Below are positions 1 through 10,346 of a stretch of 64,000 nucleotides of DNA, piece by piece. Made by a program: the position numbers and the translations under genes. The DNA lies in the NCBI RefSeq assembly GCF_026262505.1, contig NC_067204.1, positions 25,823,300 through 25,887,299 of the forward strand. The letters are read 5' to 3'. Position 1 is the first letter of the stretch. Every line of letters begins with the position of its first letter. This DNA comes from Trichomonas vaginalis G3. Lineage: Eukaryota; Parabasalia; Trichomonadida; Trichomonadidae. Below the pieces are notes generated by a model, which had not been told where the DNA came from, made no database searches, and worked only from the letters and a program-made list of their open reading frames with translations.

Positions 1-895
1 TTGGATGAATGAAACATTCATTAAAATCCAGCTTTGTTCGAAATAGTTGCTGGGTTACAGTTGTAATAGTAACTGTTCCACTAGATTCTACTGCCTTCGT
101 TATCATAGTGAATGGTTCATTCCATGGAACAAATTTATTTGTCGGTGGATTTGAATCTGAAGCAAATGCAACTTTAAGAGTTGGATTGAAAGCAATGATA
201 TCATTTACAGATATAGATGTGCATTGTAAGGCGTCGCTACTGAACTTTACTTTAAGCTGAATGTTTCCTGCAAAAGCTGGAATAAATCGAATAGCTTCTA
301 ATGGAAGGAATCTTCTAACAGGAATTCTTAAACGAAGCTTAAAATCAAATGATTTTCCTGCTGTAATTGGACCACTAACAATTTGTCCTGTTCTGCATGT
401 TCCCGAATGACTCCATACATCTTCATGTCGAGTCTTTGAGAAAACATCTACTTTCTTTATTTGTTCGGTAGTTTGTGAGTTTGAAGTTATATATGCTTCT
501 TCTCTTGCGTTGTCTTGAGAATATACGATACGACCATTTGCAAGGATTTGATATCCAGCAACTGCATAGAAAGCGTCATCGAAACCAATCCAAAATCCTG
601 GTGGGTTTGTTTTATTGGAACCTGAACCAATTTCTTTATCTACAATAAATTGACCTTCCATTTTATACGTAATGAATGTATTGTAAAGGTCCAACATATT
701 TTCACCAGGAGGTGAGAGATTGAATGTTACCCATGTGTTATCTTTAGCAGTTCCAGGTTGTGATGGAATCTTTGCGTCAGAATATTTTCTATTAGTGTCA
801 CCAATTTGAACTGCATTGTCTATGATATCGAAATATGAGCGAATCTGATGAATATGCTCTGCTGGAGTAAATTCGTTTAACTGTTCGTTCTGCAT
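1..895 (-). CDS. Maverick major capsid protein, N-terminal part (cut by window edge)
   Basis: Counterpart of the 524-aa protein at 42208-43782, here its first 298 residues or so, starting MQNEQLNEFTPAEHIHQIRS. In Polintons the major capsid protein has a double jelly-roll fold and builds the icosahedral shell; that role is inferred from position, length and conservation across all copies here. The start follows a TTTTTATCCGAAGTAAATAC leader. The upstream 144-aa gene lies on the same strand and this gene follows it by about 27 bp. Confidence 0.8.
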   Translation of the reverse strand, partial: MQNEQLNEFTPAEHIHQIRSYFDIIDNAVQIGDTNRKYSDAKIPSQPGTAKDNTWVTFNLSPPGENMLDLYNTFITYKMEGQFIVDKEIGSGSNKTNPPGFWIGFDDAFYAVAGYQILANGRIVYSQDNAREEAYITSNSQTTEQIKKVDVFSKTRHEDVWSHSGTCRTGQIVSGPITAGKSFDFKLRLRIPVRRFLPLEAIRFIPAFAGNIQLKVKFSSDALQCTSISVNDIIAFNPTLKVAFASDSNPPTNKFVPWNEPFTMITKAVESSGTVTITTVTQQLFRTKLDFNECFIHP

Positions 896-922
896 GTATT
901 TACTTCGGATAAAAATATCTAT

Positions 923-1357
923 TTACTTCATTATTCTCACTCTTCTTCTTGGCATTCGTGGTGGAAGTTGTTTCTTGACATTTTCAATGAACTGTACATT
1001 CTCTTTTGTCTCAACTTCTTTCACTGGTGGGTCAGGGTTCTTTGACTCGGTTTGTTTTTCAATGAAATTCACAAACTTTGCAATAAGCTCTTGGTTCGTT
1101 ATTGAAAGTACATCTGGCTTCTTTTCTTCTGGTTCTATTGACTTTTCAGTTTGAACAGAAGGTTTTATATGGGCTTCGTGGACTTCACCCTTACCATACA
1201 CCTTAATGTTGTCGCTTTCTGCATTCGCTAATGGAACCTTTCTTTTTCTTACGTATATTTTACCATCTTTACTCTGACTTACGTAATAGAAAGGATGTTG
1301 TATTCCTCTTGCGTCATTTAATATAATAGACTCTCGCTCTGATTTTGACAAGCTCAT
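923..1357 (-). CDS. 144-aa basic protein, capsid-adjacent
   Basis: No family recognised. Starts MSLSKSERESIILNDARG. A short conserved N-terminal part (residues 1-45: FYYVSQ, DGKIYVRKRK) resembles the start of the 81-aa protein at 44302 (GFYIHTMKDGRVQFRKIKQP), hinting that they share a small module. The middle is Glu/Lys/Pro-rich, and the C-terminus is very basic (PRMPRRRVRIMK), suggesting nucleic-acid contact in the particle. It lies directly upstream of the capsid gene and divergent from the Lys/Ala-rich gene at 1403. Confidence 0.65.
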   Translation of the reverse strand: MSLSKSERESIILNDARGIQHPFYYVSQSKDGKIYVRKRKVPLANAESDNIKVYGKGEVHEAHIKPSVQTEKSIEPEEKKPDVLSITNQELIAKFVNFIEKQTESKNPDPPVKEVETKENVQFIENVKKQLPPRMPRRRVRIMK

Positions 1358-1402
1358 TTTACATCGGTTAAAGTTTTAATTTTGTTTTTTATCTGCAGTC
1401 AA

Positions 1403-1663
1403 ATGACTCAGACAAGCCCTACGGACAAGACCCAAGGGGTCATAGATGTTGAATCATTGAAGAAAGAAATTCGCGAGCAAATTTTATCCGAACTGAAGGA
1501 ACAAAAACAAGAACAAAAGCCAGAGAGACCAAAGAGAAAACTTAGTGAAAAACAACTTGCTGCATTAGCTGCTGGAAGACAAAAGAACCCACGTTTGCTG
1601 GCGAAGAAAGCTAGAGAAGAAGCTGAAGCAAAAGCTAAAGAAGCTGAAGCAAAGAAAGAGTAA
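1403..1663 (+). CDS. Lys/Ala/Glu-rich basic coiled-coil protein
   Basis: About 86 residues from MTQTSPTDK. The ATG at 1403 is preferred because it follows a TTTTTTATCTGCAGTCAA leader like those of neighbouring genes. Residues 20-40 can form a helix, the middle is basic (KPERPKRKLSEKQLAALAAG), and the end is an (AKEAEAK)n heptad-like helix. No enzymatic motif. Conserved in all three family-1 copies in the window, so probably a small virion or core protein; that role is inference. Confidence 0.65.
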   Translation: MTQTSPTDKTQGVIDVESLKKEIREQILSELKEQKQEQKPERPKRKLSEKQLAALAAGRQKNPRLLAKKAREEAEAKAKEAEAKKE

Positions 1664-1687
1664 ATGGTTTATTTTTATCCGAATTAA

Positions 1688-2545
1688 ATGTATAGACAAA
1701 TACCTTTATCTGTTGCGTTCAGTAGTGAAAACCCTGACATCAAAATAAAGGGGAACAGAGTAACGTTTAAGTTTCCAACAGACTGGATTGTGAACATAAA
1801 TGAAGAGAAGTACATTGGCATAATATCTATGTATATAACACGTGCTTTCAGAAAGGTTGACTTTATACTTCAAGTCGAGATAGAAAATGACGAACAGTCT
1901 TTAAGCGCCCAAAACATTCACATATACAAATACTTTAAAGACGATACAACATTGTTGCAATGCATGATTTCATTTAATGAGATGTTCGAGAAAAAGTTCA
2001 ACATTGAAGTACAAACTTTACAGCCTTTACGTGAGTTTCTTACACAACTGAAAGAAGAAGGTAGTCAGCCACAACTTATAGACTTTCATTATGAATTTAA
2101 TGAAAATGAAGATGGAACACATGACTGTCAGTTTGTTGTATTCTCACCATTCAATGAAGTCGCTAAAGAGAAAGAAAATCCATTACGTATAAGATTTCAA
2201 ATCTCTGAACCAAGTGATGATTTCAAGAATGTTTTCAATTATGATGCAATGCTTCCGAGGAAAAATGAATTTTCAAAGATTGTAACACCTGGCATTTGGG
2301 ATAGAAAGCAAGCTATATTATATTCAAACTTAAGTAAGGGAGTTGAAAATGAGTTCATTGGTCATACAAGAACTTCACCACTTCCTAACCCTAAATACTA
2401 TAAATTAACTGGCTTCAATCGTGAGTTTTGGATAGACATGTTCTCCACTCATGACCATAACTGTCCAGTGTTCTTACCTCCAGACCATAAGGACTGTCTC
2501 TACATTGAAGCACAACTCTTAAACTCTACCATCGCAGTATTGTAA
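1688..2545 (+). CDS. Maverick 285-aa structural protein (YPxxW-like family)
   Basis: An uninterrupted frame of 285 aa, the cleanest copy in the window. The N-terminus (VTFKFPTDW, then EEKYIGI) aligns in pattern with the proteins at 25011-25892 (YTYEYPRHW, EKAIEIR) and 49917-50765 (YRFDYPLRW, KAVGFR), so each Maverick family carries members of one structural family. Probably a minor capsid or vertex protein, inferred from position among capsid genes. The leader TTTTTATCCGAATTAA sits directly before the ATG. Confidence 0.7.
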   Translation: MYRQIPLSVAFSSENPDIKIKGNRVTFKFPTDWIVNINEEKYIGIISMYITRAFRKVDFILQVEIENDEQSLSAQNIHIYKYFKDDTTLLQCMISFNEMFEKKFNIEVQTLQPLREFLTQLKEEGSQPQLIDFHYEFNENEDGTHDCQFVVFSPFNEVAKEKENPLRIRFQISEPSDDFKNVFNYDAMLPRKNEFSKIVTPGIWDRKQAILYSNLSKGVENEFIGHTRTSPLPNPKYYKLTGFNREFWIDMFSTHDHNCPVFLPPDHKDCLYIEAQLLNSTIAVL

Positions 2546-4740
2546 ATGACCACATGGGCTTATTTTTATCACGAATGACCTCATTGCTGACAAAAATAAA
2601 TGACCTCAGAACTTCAACTTACGAATAAAGCTTGTTTTAGTCGTTATTGAGAAGTTAAACTTCTCTTCAAAGCAAGGTTGACATGACTTACATAAGTCAA
2701 ATCCAATCTCTTGACCATCATGAAGTGCTTTGTAAAGTTTCATTAAACTGAACTCAGAGTCTTTGTCATATGTTCCTTGCGGAACCATTAAACCTTTATC
2801 TTCATCATAGAAACACTGAACAGAGTCAGGAAACATTTCATTAGCGGTTAAAGCAATAACATCTTGCTTCACGCCTTTCATTCTGCAGTGAAATGCAACT
2901 TCATTTAAATCATTCGTGAGTAAGTCTATGTAAGTCTTCTTTCCACAAAATATTGACTTGTATGCTAAACTTTGTTTTCCAGGTGTTATTTCTGCGAAGT
3001 CAGAATGAAATTGACCAAGGTTTTTACCAATGAGAACTCTTCCATAACGTTTCTCAAACTCTTCAGCGAGTTTTGGTATGTCTTCATTATACAGGTGCAT
3101 CGAATCTGTATCGCTATAGGCTATATACAAACCCATGTCCTCAGCAGTACAGAATACTTCACACATTATTCTCTTCGACATAGACAGAATGTTAACACCA
3201 AGTGACAGAAGTTAAAGTGTCTGCAAATGCTTTTCGTTAGCTTGAAAATAGTTTTATCTGAATCATCCAAACCTTCGAACTTCACTATATGGTTGTAGTT
3301 TCTGATGGCATATCTTATAGCATCTTTGTCATTTACTATGGTTATTTTTGACTCAATAGGAGATAGAATAGTTTTGCCATAAATGCTGTTCAGAATGAGC
3401 TTTATATTTTCTTGCAAAGGATTTCCTTCTTTCTTATACTTTAACCTTAACTCAAACAACTTCTTTACTTCATCTCTTATTCTAATATCTCTGTTTCCAT
3501 CGTAATAGTATCCTTGCAACACTTCACATTTGACACCTTGATATTTTATGAGGTCTTGTAATGTATATGGTCAACATACATTAAACAGCAAGTGTTTGAA
3601 CTTCTGGGAACGTTAAGTTCTGGATTTAGTTCAGGGTCACAAACTATTAAAGGAAAGTGTCTATGTATTCCAATCTCTGTTATCTTAATGAGAACAAAGA
3701 AGCCAGACATAAACTTTTCACCAATGGGTTCCTTTTGGTCGTCATCGAATAAATGTCTCATGAGATACTCTGTGCTTAACATTTCTTCCTTCATAACCTT
3801 TGGAATACCTTCTAAAGTATAGAGTCTTGCAATTGCTGAAGGGTATAATGAAACAGCGTCGAAGTCAGCAATGAGTTTCTTTTCGCTCTTTTGTTTCATG
3901 TTATCTGACAACATACATCTTCCACCTTGAATACAGCGTGAAATAAATTCTCTTGGTTTATTTGAGAGGTCATAAAGATTTCCATTCGGGAAGTACACTC
4001 TGTTCTCAAACAATTTGTTAGCAATTGAACAAATACTAACGTAGTCATAAACGTTTAAATCAAATTCTTTCAATATGTCATTGCGGAACTTAACAAAACC
4101 TTCTCTTAAAATTCTTACATCTTGTTTGCAATAAAATGTGCTATACTTTTCTAAGTCGAAGTGGTTCTCATCTATTCTGCAACCTTTGATGGAATCTATG
4201 TTTTTCATGAATGTATCCGCATCCCTGATAAACTTACACGCTTCAGAAATGACACCAGTTCTGTTGTCATTTGCTAACAAAACACTGCTGTAGTAGTTGT
4301 ATGGAAATACTTCTTTCGGTCCTGTTTGTAAGTTAAACATAGCAGGAAATAGTTTAAGTTTCTTATTTATAACACTGTAAGAGTCTTTTATAATAATTGC
4401 CCTTCCTTTATATAAGCCAGTTATTTGCATTGTTCGTGAACCTTTAATGATGGGAGTTCCTTTCACTTCTGTCATGTGTCTTAAGATGAAGTTTATATCA
4501 TAACTGAGGTTATGGAAATATATTAAACTCTCGTCAGGAAGTCGTTCCAAAAATTCTGTTGCACAGTTCTGACCCCATATTAGAGATGCGAGTTTCCGAA
4601 TTTTTTTAGCCCTGGGATGTCATAACCGCTGCGGTTTTGTAAAATTTGGGATAAATTTTGACAATCCATTTTTTGTGGGATGTACGTTTATATCAATTTG
4701 CTCGGCGTTTGCCGAGCTATTGTACAATCCTACTCGAATT

Positions 4741-5110
4741 CATTACGCAGCCCTGGTCACTCAAAGGCCAGGGCATACAATTACAAAATAGTAGAGTGAG
4801 ACTCTTCTAATTTCTTCCAATCACAAGGAAGATCTTAGAAGAGCCTCACTCTACTCGAACACATTACGCAGCCCTGGTCACTCAAAGGCCAGGGCATACA
4901 ATTACAAAATAGTAGAGTGAGACTCTTCTAATTTCTTCCAATCACAAGGAAGATCTTAGAAGAGCCTCACTCTGCTCGAACACATTACGCAGCCCTGGTC
5001 ACTCAAAGGCCAGGGCATACAATTACAAAATAGTAGAGTGAGACTCTTCTAATTTCTTCCAATCACAAGGAAGATCTTAGAAGAGCCTCACTCTGCTCGA
5101 ACACATTACG
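4741..5110 (+). repeat. Three tandem 121-bp units, each with two hairpins
   Basis: The word cattacgcag recurs at 4741, 4862, 4983 and 5104, a period of exactly 121. Each unit holds a short hairpin (CCCTGG...CCAGGG) and a longer one (AGAGTGAGACTCTTCTAA... pairing with ...TTAGAAGAGCCTCACTCT). Units differ by only a base or two. After 5104 the array passes into a different hairpin (CTCCTGCTCAACAATGAGCAG) and then into further stem-loops. Confidence 0.92.
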
Positions 5111-5430
5111 CAGCTCCTGCTCAACAATGAGCAGGTCTTACCACTTTGAGAGGCTTTCGCTCGAGTTCTGATGCAGATCCCAACGCGAGCGAGAGTCTCT
5201 CAAGCAAGCTTCTAATTCGTAGCTAGAGTTTCACTCTTATGAACTGGCAGCCAATTTGAGAGACTTTCGCTCGAGATCTAATGAAAAATCAGAACTCGGC
5301 CAAAAATTGCCCAAACAGGCTTGTAATTCGTAGCTATAGTATTGATCGTATGGATGTGTTGCCAATATGAGAGACTTTCGCTCGATGTCTGATATTGCAT
5401 CAGACATCGAGCGAAAGTCACTCAAAACAG
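5111..5430. repeat. Series of stem-loops ending in a near-perfect palindrome
   Basis: Several inverted repeats follow one another. The clearest is 5373-5419, with two 21-base arms (gactttcgctcgatgtctgat and its complement) and a 5-base loop. Partial relatives occur at about 5150-5205 (gagaggctttcgctcgag ... gagcgagagtctctc) and around 5260. The same GAGAGACTTTCGCTCGA word is reused in three hairpins, as if one hairpin had been duplicated and had diverged with both arms changing together. Confidence 0.85.
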
Positions 5431-7950
5431 CTTAGACATGTCTATTTTGACGGCATTAAATGATTTCATAGGAAATGTCTCAGTTGTTAATTAAGTTCAC
5501 GTGAGCTTTTATGAATGAAAATAAGTAAAAAAAAAGAATTTTCTCAAAAAAAATTGTGTACGCATTGAAATTTTTATCTATAAATTTAGATATGTCATCA
5601 ATAATATAATATAATTTTAAATTCGTGGAGTACACTTGGGATAATTGAATATGGGCTACCCCATCCCAACCTCTCAAACTTCCTCTGAATTTGGACAAGG
5701 TATCCCAATCCCAAAGACCTATCTGAATAAAATGAAATAAGTATATTATATATATTATTTATTTGCTAATAATGAGCATAAATCGCTAAAATTATGAAGA
5801 AATTAAAAATTAAAAATTAAAATTAAAAAAAATGTTGATTTAATGAGAGAATATTGTATAAAAATAGAATTATTAGCTAAAATACGTATTAATTTTATGA
5901 TATTTCAATCACATTAACGAAAATCGCCCATTTTTAATTCAAATGGGCGGGAAAAAAAATAAAATTCCAAAAAAAATTGAATTGGGGAAACGATAGGGGA
6001 CGGGATATGAGAAACCCCATATGTTTGGGAATTTTTCGCATCACTACCATATGCTTTCACTCACTGAACCATCTTCACTGTCATAACAGATGTTAAAAGC
6101 TTTATGAAAGCCATCGGTACTGCACTCAAAGTCAGCAAAGAAAACGTGCTCAGGAATGAACTTGCACTTATTTTTATTTACTTCTTTTGACTCGGCTTTC
6201 TTCTTCAGTTGTACACAATACTTTGGAGCATATGTCAAATCTTTAAATGTTGCAAGGTTCTGTTTATATAAGTCAGTAGTATATGTGAAAAGTTCTCCAT
6301 AAGAAATAGGTTCGAAATATTTGCACTCCCACAATGTTTTCATAACATCCCATAACGGTGTTGTTCTATCATAACGAACTACATATTTATCTTCTCTCTT
6401 TGTATAAATCTTCATTTTGTTTCTCAATGTTCATTCCACCACAAGCTTTGAGAATTTCTATATAGTTGCGAATGAAATATGTTGTCATTGGTAATCTTTC
6501 GTTTAGCATGTAGTGGTCTTCAACAAGAAGTAAGTCAATAGTTCTAACAGTTTCACATTCTTTTGGTATGTATCTCTTTATTTCATTATGTCTTGAGTCA
6601 TTGAAATAACCAATGGTAACATTAAATGCTATACCTGTTGCGTCAGAAATTTCTTGTACTTTACTTTGAGGAAAGTCTCTAACACGAATGACTTCTCTCA
6701 TGTGGTCAATAGTTTCTTCATCTACTCCAGCCTGAATGCAAGCATAAACGAAACAATTGTCTTCTGTCATAAGTGCTGCAGTTCTTTTGTTCAATTCATT
6801 GAAAATTTGGTAGCGCTCAAGATTTATAGGTAATGTGCAAAGATACTTCCAGAACTGACCGCTTCTCTTCTTATAAAACTTCTTTTCACCAAGGATTTCA
6901 TTCCAGAAGTCATCTATATCTTGTTTATCTCCTGTTTGTTTAAGTCTGTTCAATAATCTTTTCTGTCTTTCTGTCAGTGTGCTTTCATCTCTATATGGTC
7001 ACTTCTGTGGCTTTCCTTTCTTAACATCTGACATCGTTAAGCCTTCATATTCTGTTAAATCATACATCTTTATTTCAGTAAGATTCTTTATGTTTGTCAA
7101 GAAGAAGTCATAGTGCATTTCAACAATACCTGCAGCATTTGCTTCTATCTCTGATATAAAGTTCTCCTTCAAGAGCTGATGTAGTAATGTTCCAATATTA
7201 TTGAGGTTTAACGTAGAACATTCATACTTTCCACCAAGTTTATAACATACCATCCATCTCTGTTGTGAGTTTATTTTAATCTTCTCTAAGAGTCTCATGA
7301 AAACCTTACCGAAATGTTTGTGTAAGTAGTCTCTGTTTGGTTCATCTAAAGCTTCGATGTTAAAGTCAATGAGTCTATTGCCTGACTTCACATTTCTCTT
7401 CCTATTCTCTTCATCTTTCTTTAACCATCTCTCACCTTCTTTTGGTTTGTCGTCAATGGAACGAATGACATCGTTAGCTTTACGAACTTGTTCTATAGCA
7501 CTTTTAAACATCTCTCTTCTCTGTTGTTTCAGTGTGTCGTCTCTTCTTCTTGTTTCACCAACGTTTGCATTTGTTATGTCAAACATTTCTCTTCTTACTT
7601 CATGAGGTACTGAACGTCTATGATATAAGTCAATAGCAATGTCATTTAAAGGAAATGCTATTGCATGAACTTCGTCCTCGCCGCGTTGCGGCTTTATGAA
7701 CTCATGAATTCTATCATAACTTATTGCACCATTATAGTCTTTAATGAAGTCGGCGAGTGCTTTTTTGTTTGTTGCGTAATGTGTTGCTACTTCTATGTTA
7801 GCTTCTGTAAGAAGTTGTTTTATTTCCGAGTGTTCTAACTTAGACAACTTCCGATACATCTTTAGTAGGAAATAAAAAATATTTTTTGAAAAAATTAGAT
7901 TAGATTTTTTTTTAAGTTATTTTTCAAAATAATTTAATATTTTTATTTTA

Positions 7951-8424
7951 ATGAAACACATGCAAGATTGCAAGTTCTTTTCATACAATGCTCTCGCTAC
8001 TGCCATCAAGAATGAGTTCAATGGTGCTTCAAACGTTAATGTTATCTTTAACAAGAAGTTTGTGAAAGAATCTAAGTTTGGTCAGTATGTCAGACCATTA
8101 GCTATTGTCATTGACCGCAAACGTTATACTTCACAAGAGTTAGCAGTAGTTTTGAAACAAAAGAGTTTCTTCGTGAATGTCAAAGATACTCATTATACCG
8201 TCATAAAGAACTCTAACATTGACTTCTTCAGTATTGCTATGAATCTTTCCGAACAGAAAGAATATAAGAAGGGTGAAACATCTGTGAAATATTATCCTTC
8301 ATCTCTGAAGACAATAACGAACAAAGATGTTATACAGAAATTCTTACCAAAGGTTGAAGAAGCTTCTATTGACATTGACGAAGGAAGTGAAATGGTTGAA
8401 GAAATAGACCCTGACGTCATTTAA
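7951..8424 (+). CDS. Maverick conserved 157-aa protein
   Basis: An open frame of 157 aa starting MKHMQDCKFFSYNALATAIK. Three near-identical copies occur in the window, always divergent from polymerase B across about 90 bp of A+T-rich DNA. The acidic tail (EEASIDIDEGSEMVEEIDP) resembles the tail of the family-2 protein at 63544. No named domain is recognised. Position next to the polymerase suggests a replication accessory such as a DNA-binding protein or primer protein; this is inference. Confidence 0.72.
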   Translation: MKHMQDCKFFSYNALATAIKNEFNGASNVNVIFNKKFVKESKFGQYVRPLAIVIDRKRYTSQELAVVLKQKSFFVNVKDTHYTVIKNSNIDFFSIAMNLSEQKEYKKGETSVKYYPSSLKTITNKDVIQKFLPKVEEASIDIDEGSEMVEEIDPDVI

Positions 8425-8442
8425 GCAAAAATATATTTTTGG

Positions 8443-8658
8443 TTAGTCTTCATATCGATATTTTACAACAATTCCCCAATGTATAAACTTTTCATACGCT
8501 TTTTCATAAGCTTTATATACCTTCAGAAATTTTGCATAATCTTTAGAAGCATTTAGATATTGTTTAAATGCTTTGTATGTCTTCAGAAATTTTGCATAAT
8601 CTTTTACATGTTGTTCGTTCTCTTCTTCTGTCATGAGTTCCGAATATTCTAAATTCAT
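8443..8658 (-). CDS. 71-aa protein with duplicated KDYAKFLK motif
   Basis: A small acidic-to-basic helical protein (MNLEYSELMTEEENEQHV...) containing two copies of KDYAKFLK(T/V)YKA about 21 residues apart. It is present identically in both palindrome arms but absent from the complete element, where an AACGATAAC iteron region occupies the same place (35638-36094). Function unknown. Confidence 0.55.
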   Translation of the reverse strand: MNLEYSELMTEEENEQHVKDYAKFLKTYKAFKQYLNASKDYAKFLKVYKAYEKAYEKFIHWGIVVKYRYED

Positions 8659-8715
8659 GTTCTTTCATATGAGATAAAATTTTATAAAAAAAATAAAATT
8701 AGCTTAGATTTTTTT

Positions 8716-9137
8716 TTATTCTTCCTCTTTGAAGTTGTCGAAATATTCTGTTATCTTTTCCTTCAGTAGCGGTAAGTCTTCTTTGAAGGTAAGTATTGTA
8801 CAACCTTTCATATCATAGTGTGTTTGAGGAAGAGTATTTTTGACAATTTCCTTTATTTGCTCATTCGGTGTCATTGAAATCGGTAAGTTTTCACGATAGA
8901 ACCAGTTTCTGTCAGATTTGTAAATCTTAGCAAGGTCGTAAAAGCTTTTGTTGTTTCTTCTGACTAAATGCAACATAACCATATCTCTATCTTCTTCTTT
9001 CTCCAACTCTTCAGCGTAAATCATATACTTATAACTCTTTTCCTTTCCTTTTGGTACTGAACGTGGTATTCTTTTCTGTATGCTTTTGTCTTTGGATTCA
9101 ATGACTTCATCTTTTGCTTGAAGTTTCTTTTCCATCT
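8716..9137 (-). CDS. KilA-N/DUF3627 protein, C-terminal part at the palindrome centre
   Basis: Matches the C-terminal half of the 276-aa protein at 34810-35637: linker EKKLQAKDEVIESKDKSIQK, then a DUF3627-like domain (MIYAEELEKEED...RNWFYRENLPISMTPNEQ). The KilA-N DNA-binding part is missing because the inverted duplication turns within the gene. The protein family is known from poxviruses, iridoviruses and baculoviruses. Confidence 0.75.
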
Positions 9138-9139
9138 CT

Positions 9140-9490
9140 CCACGTTCAGTACCAAAAGGAAAGGAAAAGAGTTATAAGTATATGATTTACGCTGAAGAGT
9201 TGGAGAAAGAAGAAGATAGAGATATGGTTATGTTGCATTTAGTCAGAAGAAACAACAAAAGCTTTTACGACCTTGCTAAGATTTACAAATCTGACAGAAA
9301 CTGGTTCTATCGTGAAAACTTACCGATTTCAATGACACCGAATGAGCAAATAAAGGAAATTGTCAAAAATACTCTTCCTCAAACACACTATGATATGAAA
9401 GGTTGTACAATACTTACCTTCAAAGAAGACTTACCGCTACTGAAGGAAAAGATAACAGAATATTTCGACAACTTCAAAGAGGAAGAATAA
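9140..9490 (+). CDS. KilA-N/DUF3627 protein, C-terminal domain, right arm
   Basis: Mirror copy of the gene part at 8716-9066. The first in-frame ATG is at 9182 (MIYAEELEKEED), giving 102 aa covering the DUF3627-like domain only. Whether anything is made from it is unknown, since the normal promoter and KilA-N half are gone; transcription could only come from the opposing arm. Confidence 0.7.
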   Translation, partial: PRSVPKGKEKSYKYMIYAEELEKEEDRDMVMLHLVRRNNKSFYDLAKIYKSDRNWFYRENLPISMTPNEQIKEIVKNTLPQTHYDMKGCTILTFKEDLPLLKEKITEYFDNFKEEE

Positions 9491-9547
9491 AAAAAAATCT
9501 AAGCTAATTTTATTTTTTTTATAAAATTTTATCTCATATGAAAGAAC

Positions 9548-9763
9548 ATGAATTTAGAATATTCGGAACTCATGACAGAAGAAGAGAACGAACAACATGT
9601 AAAAGATTATGCAAAATTTCTGAAGACATACAAAGCATTTAAACAATATCTAAATGCTTCTAAAGATTATGCAAAATTTCTGAAGGTATATAAAGCTTAT
9701 GAAAAAGCGTATGAAAAGTTTATACATTGGGGAATTGTTGTAAAATATCGATATGAAGACTAA
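9548..9763 (+). CDS. 71-aa protein, right-arm copy
   Basis: Identical in sequence to the left-arm protein at 8443-8658, with the same KDYAKFLK duplication. It lies between the KilA-N C-terminus and the 157-aa gene on the opposite strand, 18 bp from that gene's end. Function unknown. Confidence 0.55.
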   Translation: MNLEYSELMTEEENEQHVKDYAKFLKTYKAFKQYLNASKDYAKFLKVYKAYEKAYEKFIHWGIVVKYRYED

Positions 9764-9781
9764 CCAAAAATATATTTTTGC

Positions 9782-10255
9782 TTAAATGACGTCAGGGTCT
9801 ATTTCTTCAACCATTTCACTTCCTTCGTCAATGTCAATAGAAGCTTCTTCAACCTTTGGTAAGAATTTCTGTATAACATCTTTGTTCGTTATTGTCTTCA
9901 GAGATGAAGGATAATATTTCACAGATGTTTCACCCTTCTTATATTCTTTCTGTTCGGAAAGATTCATAGCAATACTGAAGAAGTCAATGTTAGAGTTCTT
10001 TATGACGGTATAATGAGTATCTTTGACATTCACGAAGAAACTCTTTTGTTTCAAAACTACTGCTAACTCTTGTGAAGTATAACGTTTGCGGTCAATGACA
10101 ATAGCTAATGGTCTGACATACTGACCAAACTTAGATTCTTTCACAAACTTCTTGTTAAAGATAACATTAACGTTTGAAGCACCATTGAACTCATTCTTGA
10201 TGGCAGTAGCGAGAGCATTGTATGAAAAGAACTTGCAATCTTGCATGTGTTTCAT
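9782..10255 (-). CDS. Maverick conserved 157-aa protein, right-arm copy
   Basis: Same 157-residue protein as at 7951-8424, uninterrupted. The 91-bp spacer to the divergent polymerase start (10347) is A+T-rich, with a TTTTTATTTTAATG-type leader on the minus side, and presumably holds both promoters. Confidence 0.72.
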   Translation of the reverse strand: MKHMQDCKFFSYNALATAIKNEFNGASNVNVIFNKKFVKESKFGQYVRPLAIVIDRKRYTSQELAVVLKQKSFFVNVKDTHYTVIKNSNIDFFSIAMNLSEQKEYKKGETSVKYYPSSLKTITNKDVIQKFLPKVEEASIDIDEGSEMVEEIDPDVI

Positions 10256-10346
10256 TAAAATAAAAATATTAAATTATTTTGAAAAATAACTTAAAAAAAA
10301 ATCTAATCTAATTTTTTCAAAAAATATTTTTTATTTCCTACTAAAG

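Larger units (their letters stand above)
4581..6046. mobile_element. 1466-bp non-autonomous element carrying a hairpin array
   Basis: Absent from the right arm, so its limits are exact. It is flanked by direct copies of CCATAT (4575-4580 and 6047-6052), and removing the element and one copy restores the right-arm sequence. The ends are short imperfect inverted repeats (TAGAGATGCGA at the start, TCGCATCACTA at the end). It has no coding capacity. Inside are three 121-bp repeats, several long hairpins (4750-5420) and an A+T-rich right half with TGGGAT and GGCTACCCCATCCCAA motifs. The superfamily is uncertain: the termini fit the YARNG start of hAT elements, but the duplication is 6 bp, not 8. 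Confidence 0.88.
2606..7859 (-). pseudogene. Maverick protein-primed DNA polymerase B, broken and carrying an insertion
   Basis: Polymerase-B region of the left arm, mirror of 10347-14130. Recognisable parts are the N-terminal domain near 7859, a cysteine-peptidase-like stretch (NCFVYAC) around 6770, the exonuclease motifs, polymerase motif A (DFDAVSLYP, about 3860), motif B (LNSIYGK, about 3390) and motif C (YSDTDS, about 3110). Polinton polymerases replicate the element by protein priming. This copy is broken in several places, and a 1466-bp non-autonomous element (4581-6046) lies between the exonuclease and polymerase parts. Confidence 0.88.
1..9137 (-). mobile_element. Maverick/Polinton family 1, left arm of an inverted duplication, partial
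   Basis: Seen: genes in the order KilA-N C-terminus, 71-aa gene, 18-kDa gene, polymerase B, structural protein, two small proteins and major capsid, a mirror image of the right arm at 9140-16728. The element runs off the window at base 1, so its outer terminal repeat is not visible. It is a broken copy: most long genes have interrupted frames, and a 1466-bp element sits in the polymerase. Near-identity with the other arm and with the element at 23426-45394 indicates a young insertion. Confidence 0.9.

Noticed and set aside
4581-6046. Calling the insertion a hAT element
   Set aside because: The termini TAGAG/CACTA fit the hAT start rule, but the duplication is 6 bp (CCATAT) and not 8, and the terminal repeats are short and imperfect. 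The superfamily is left open.
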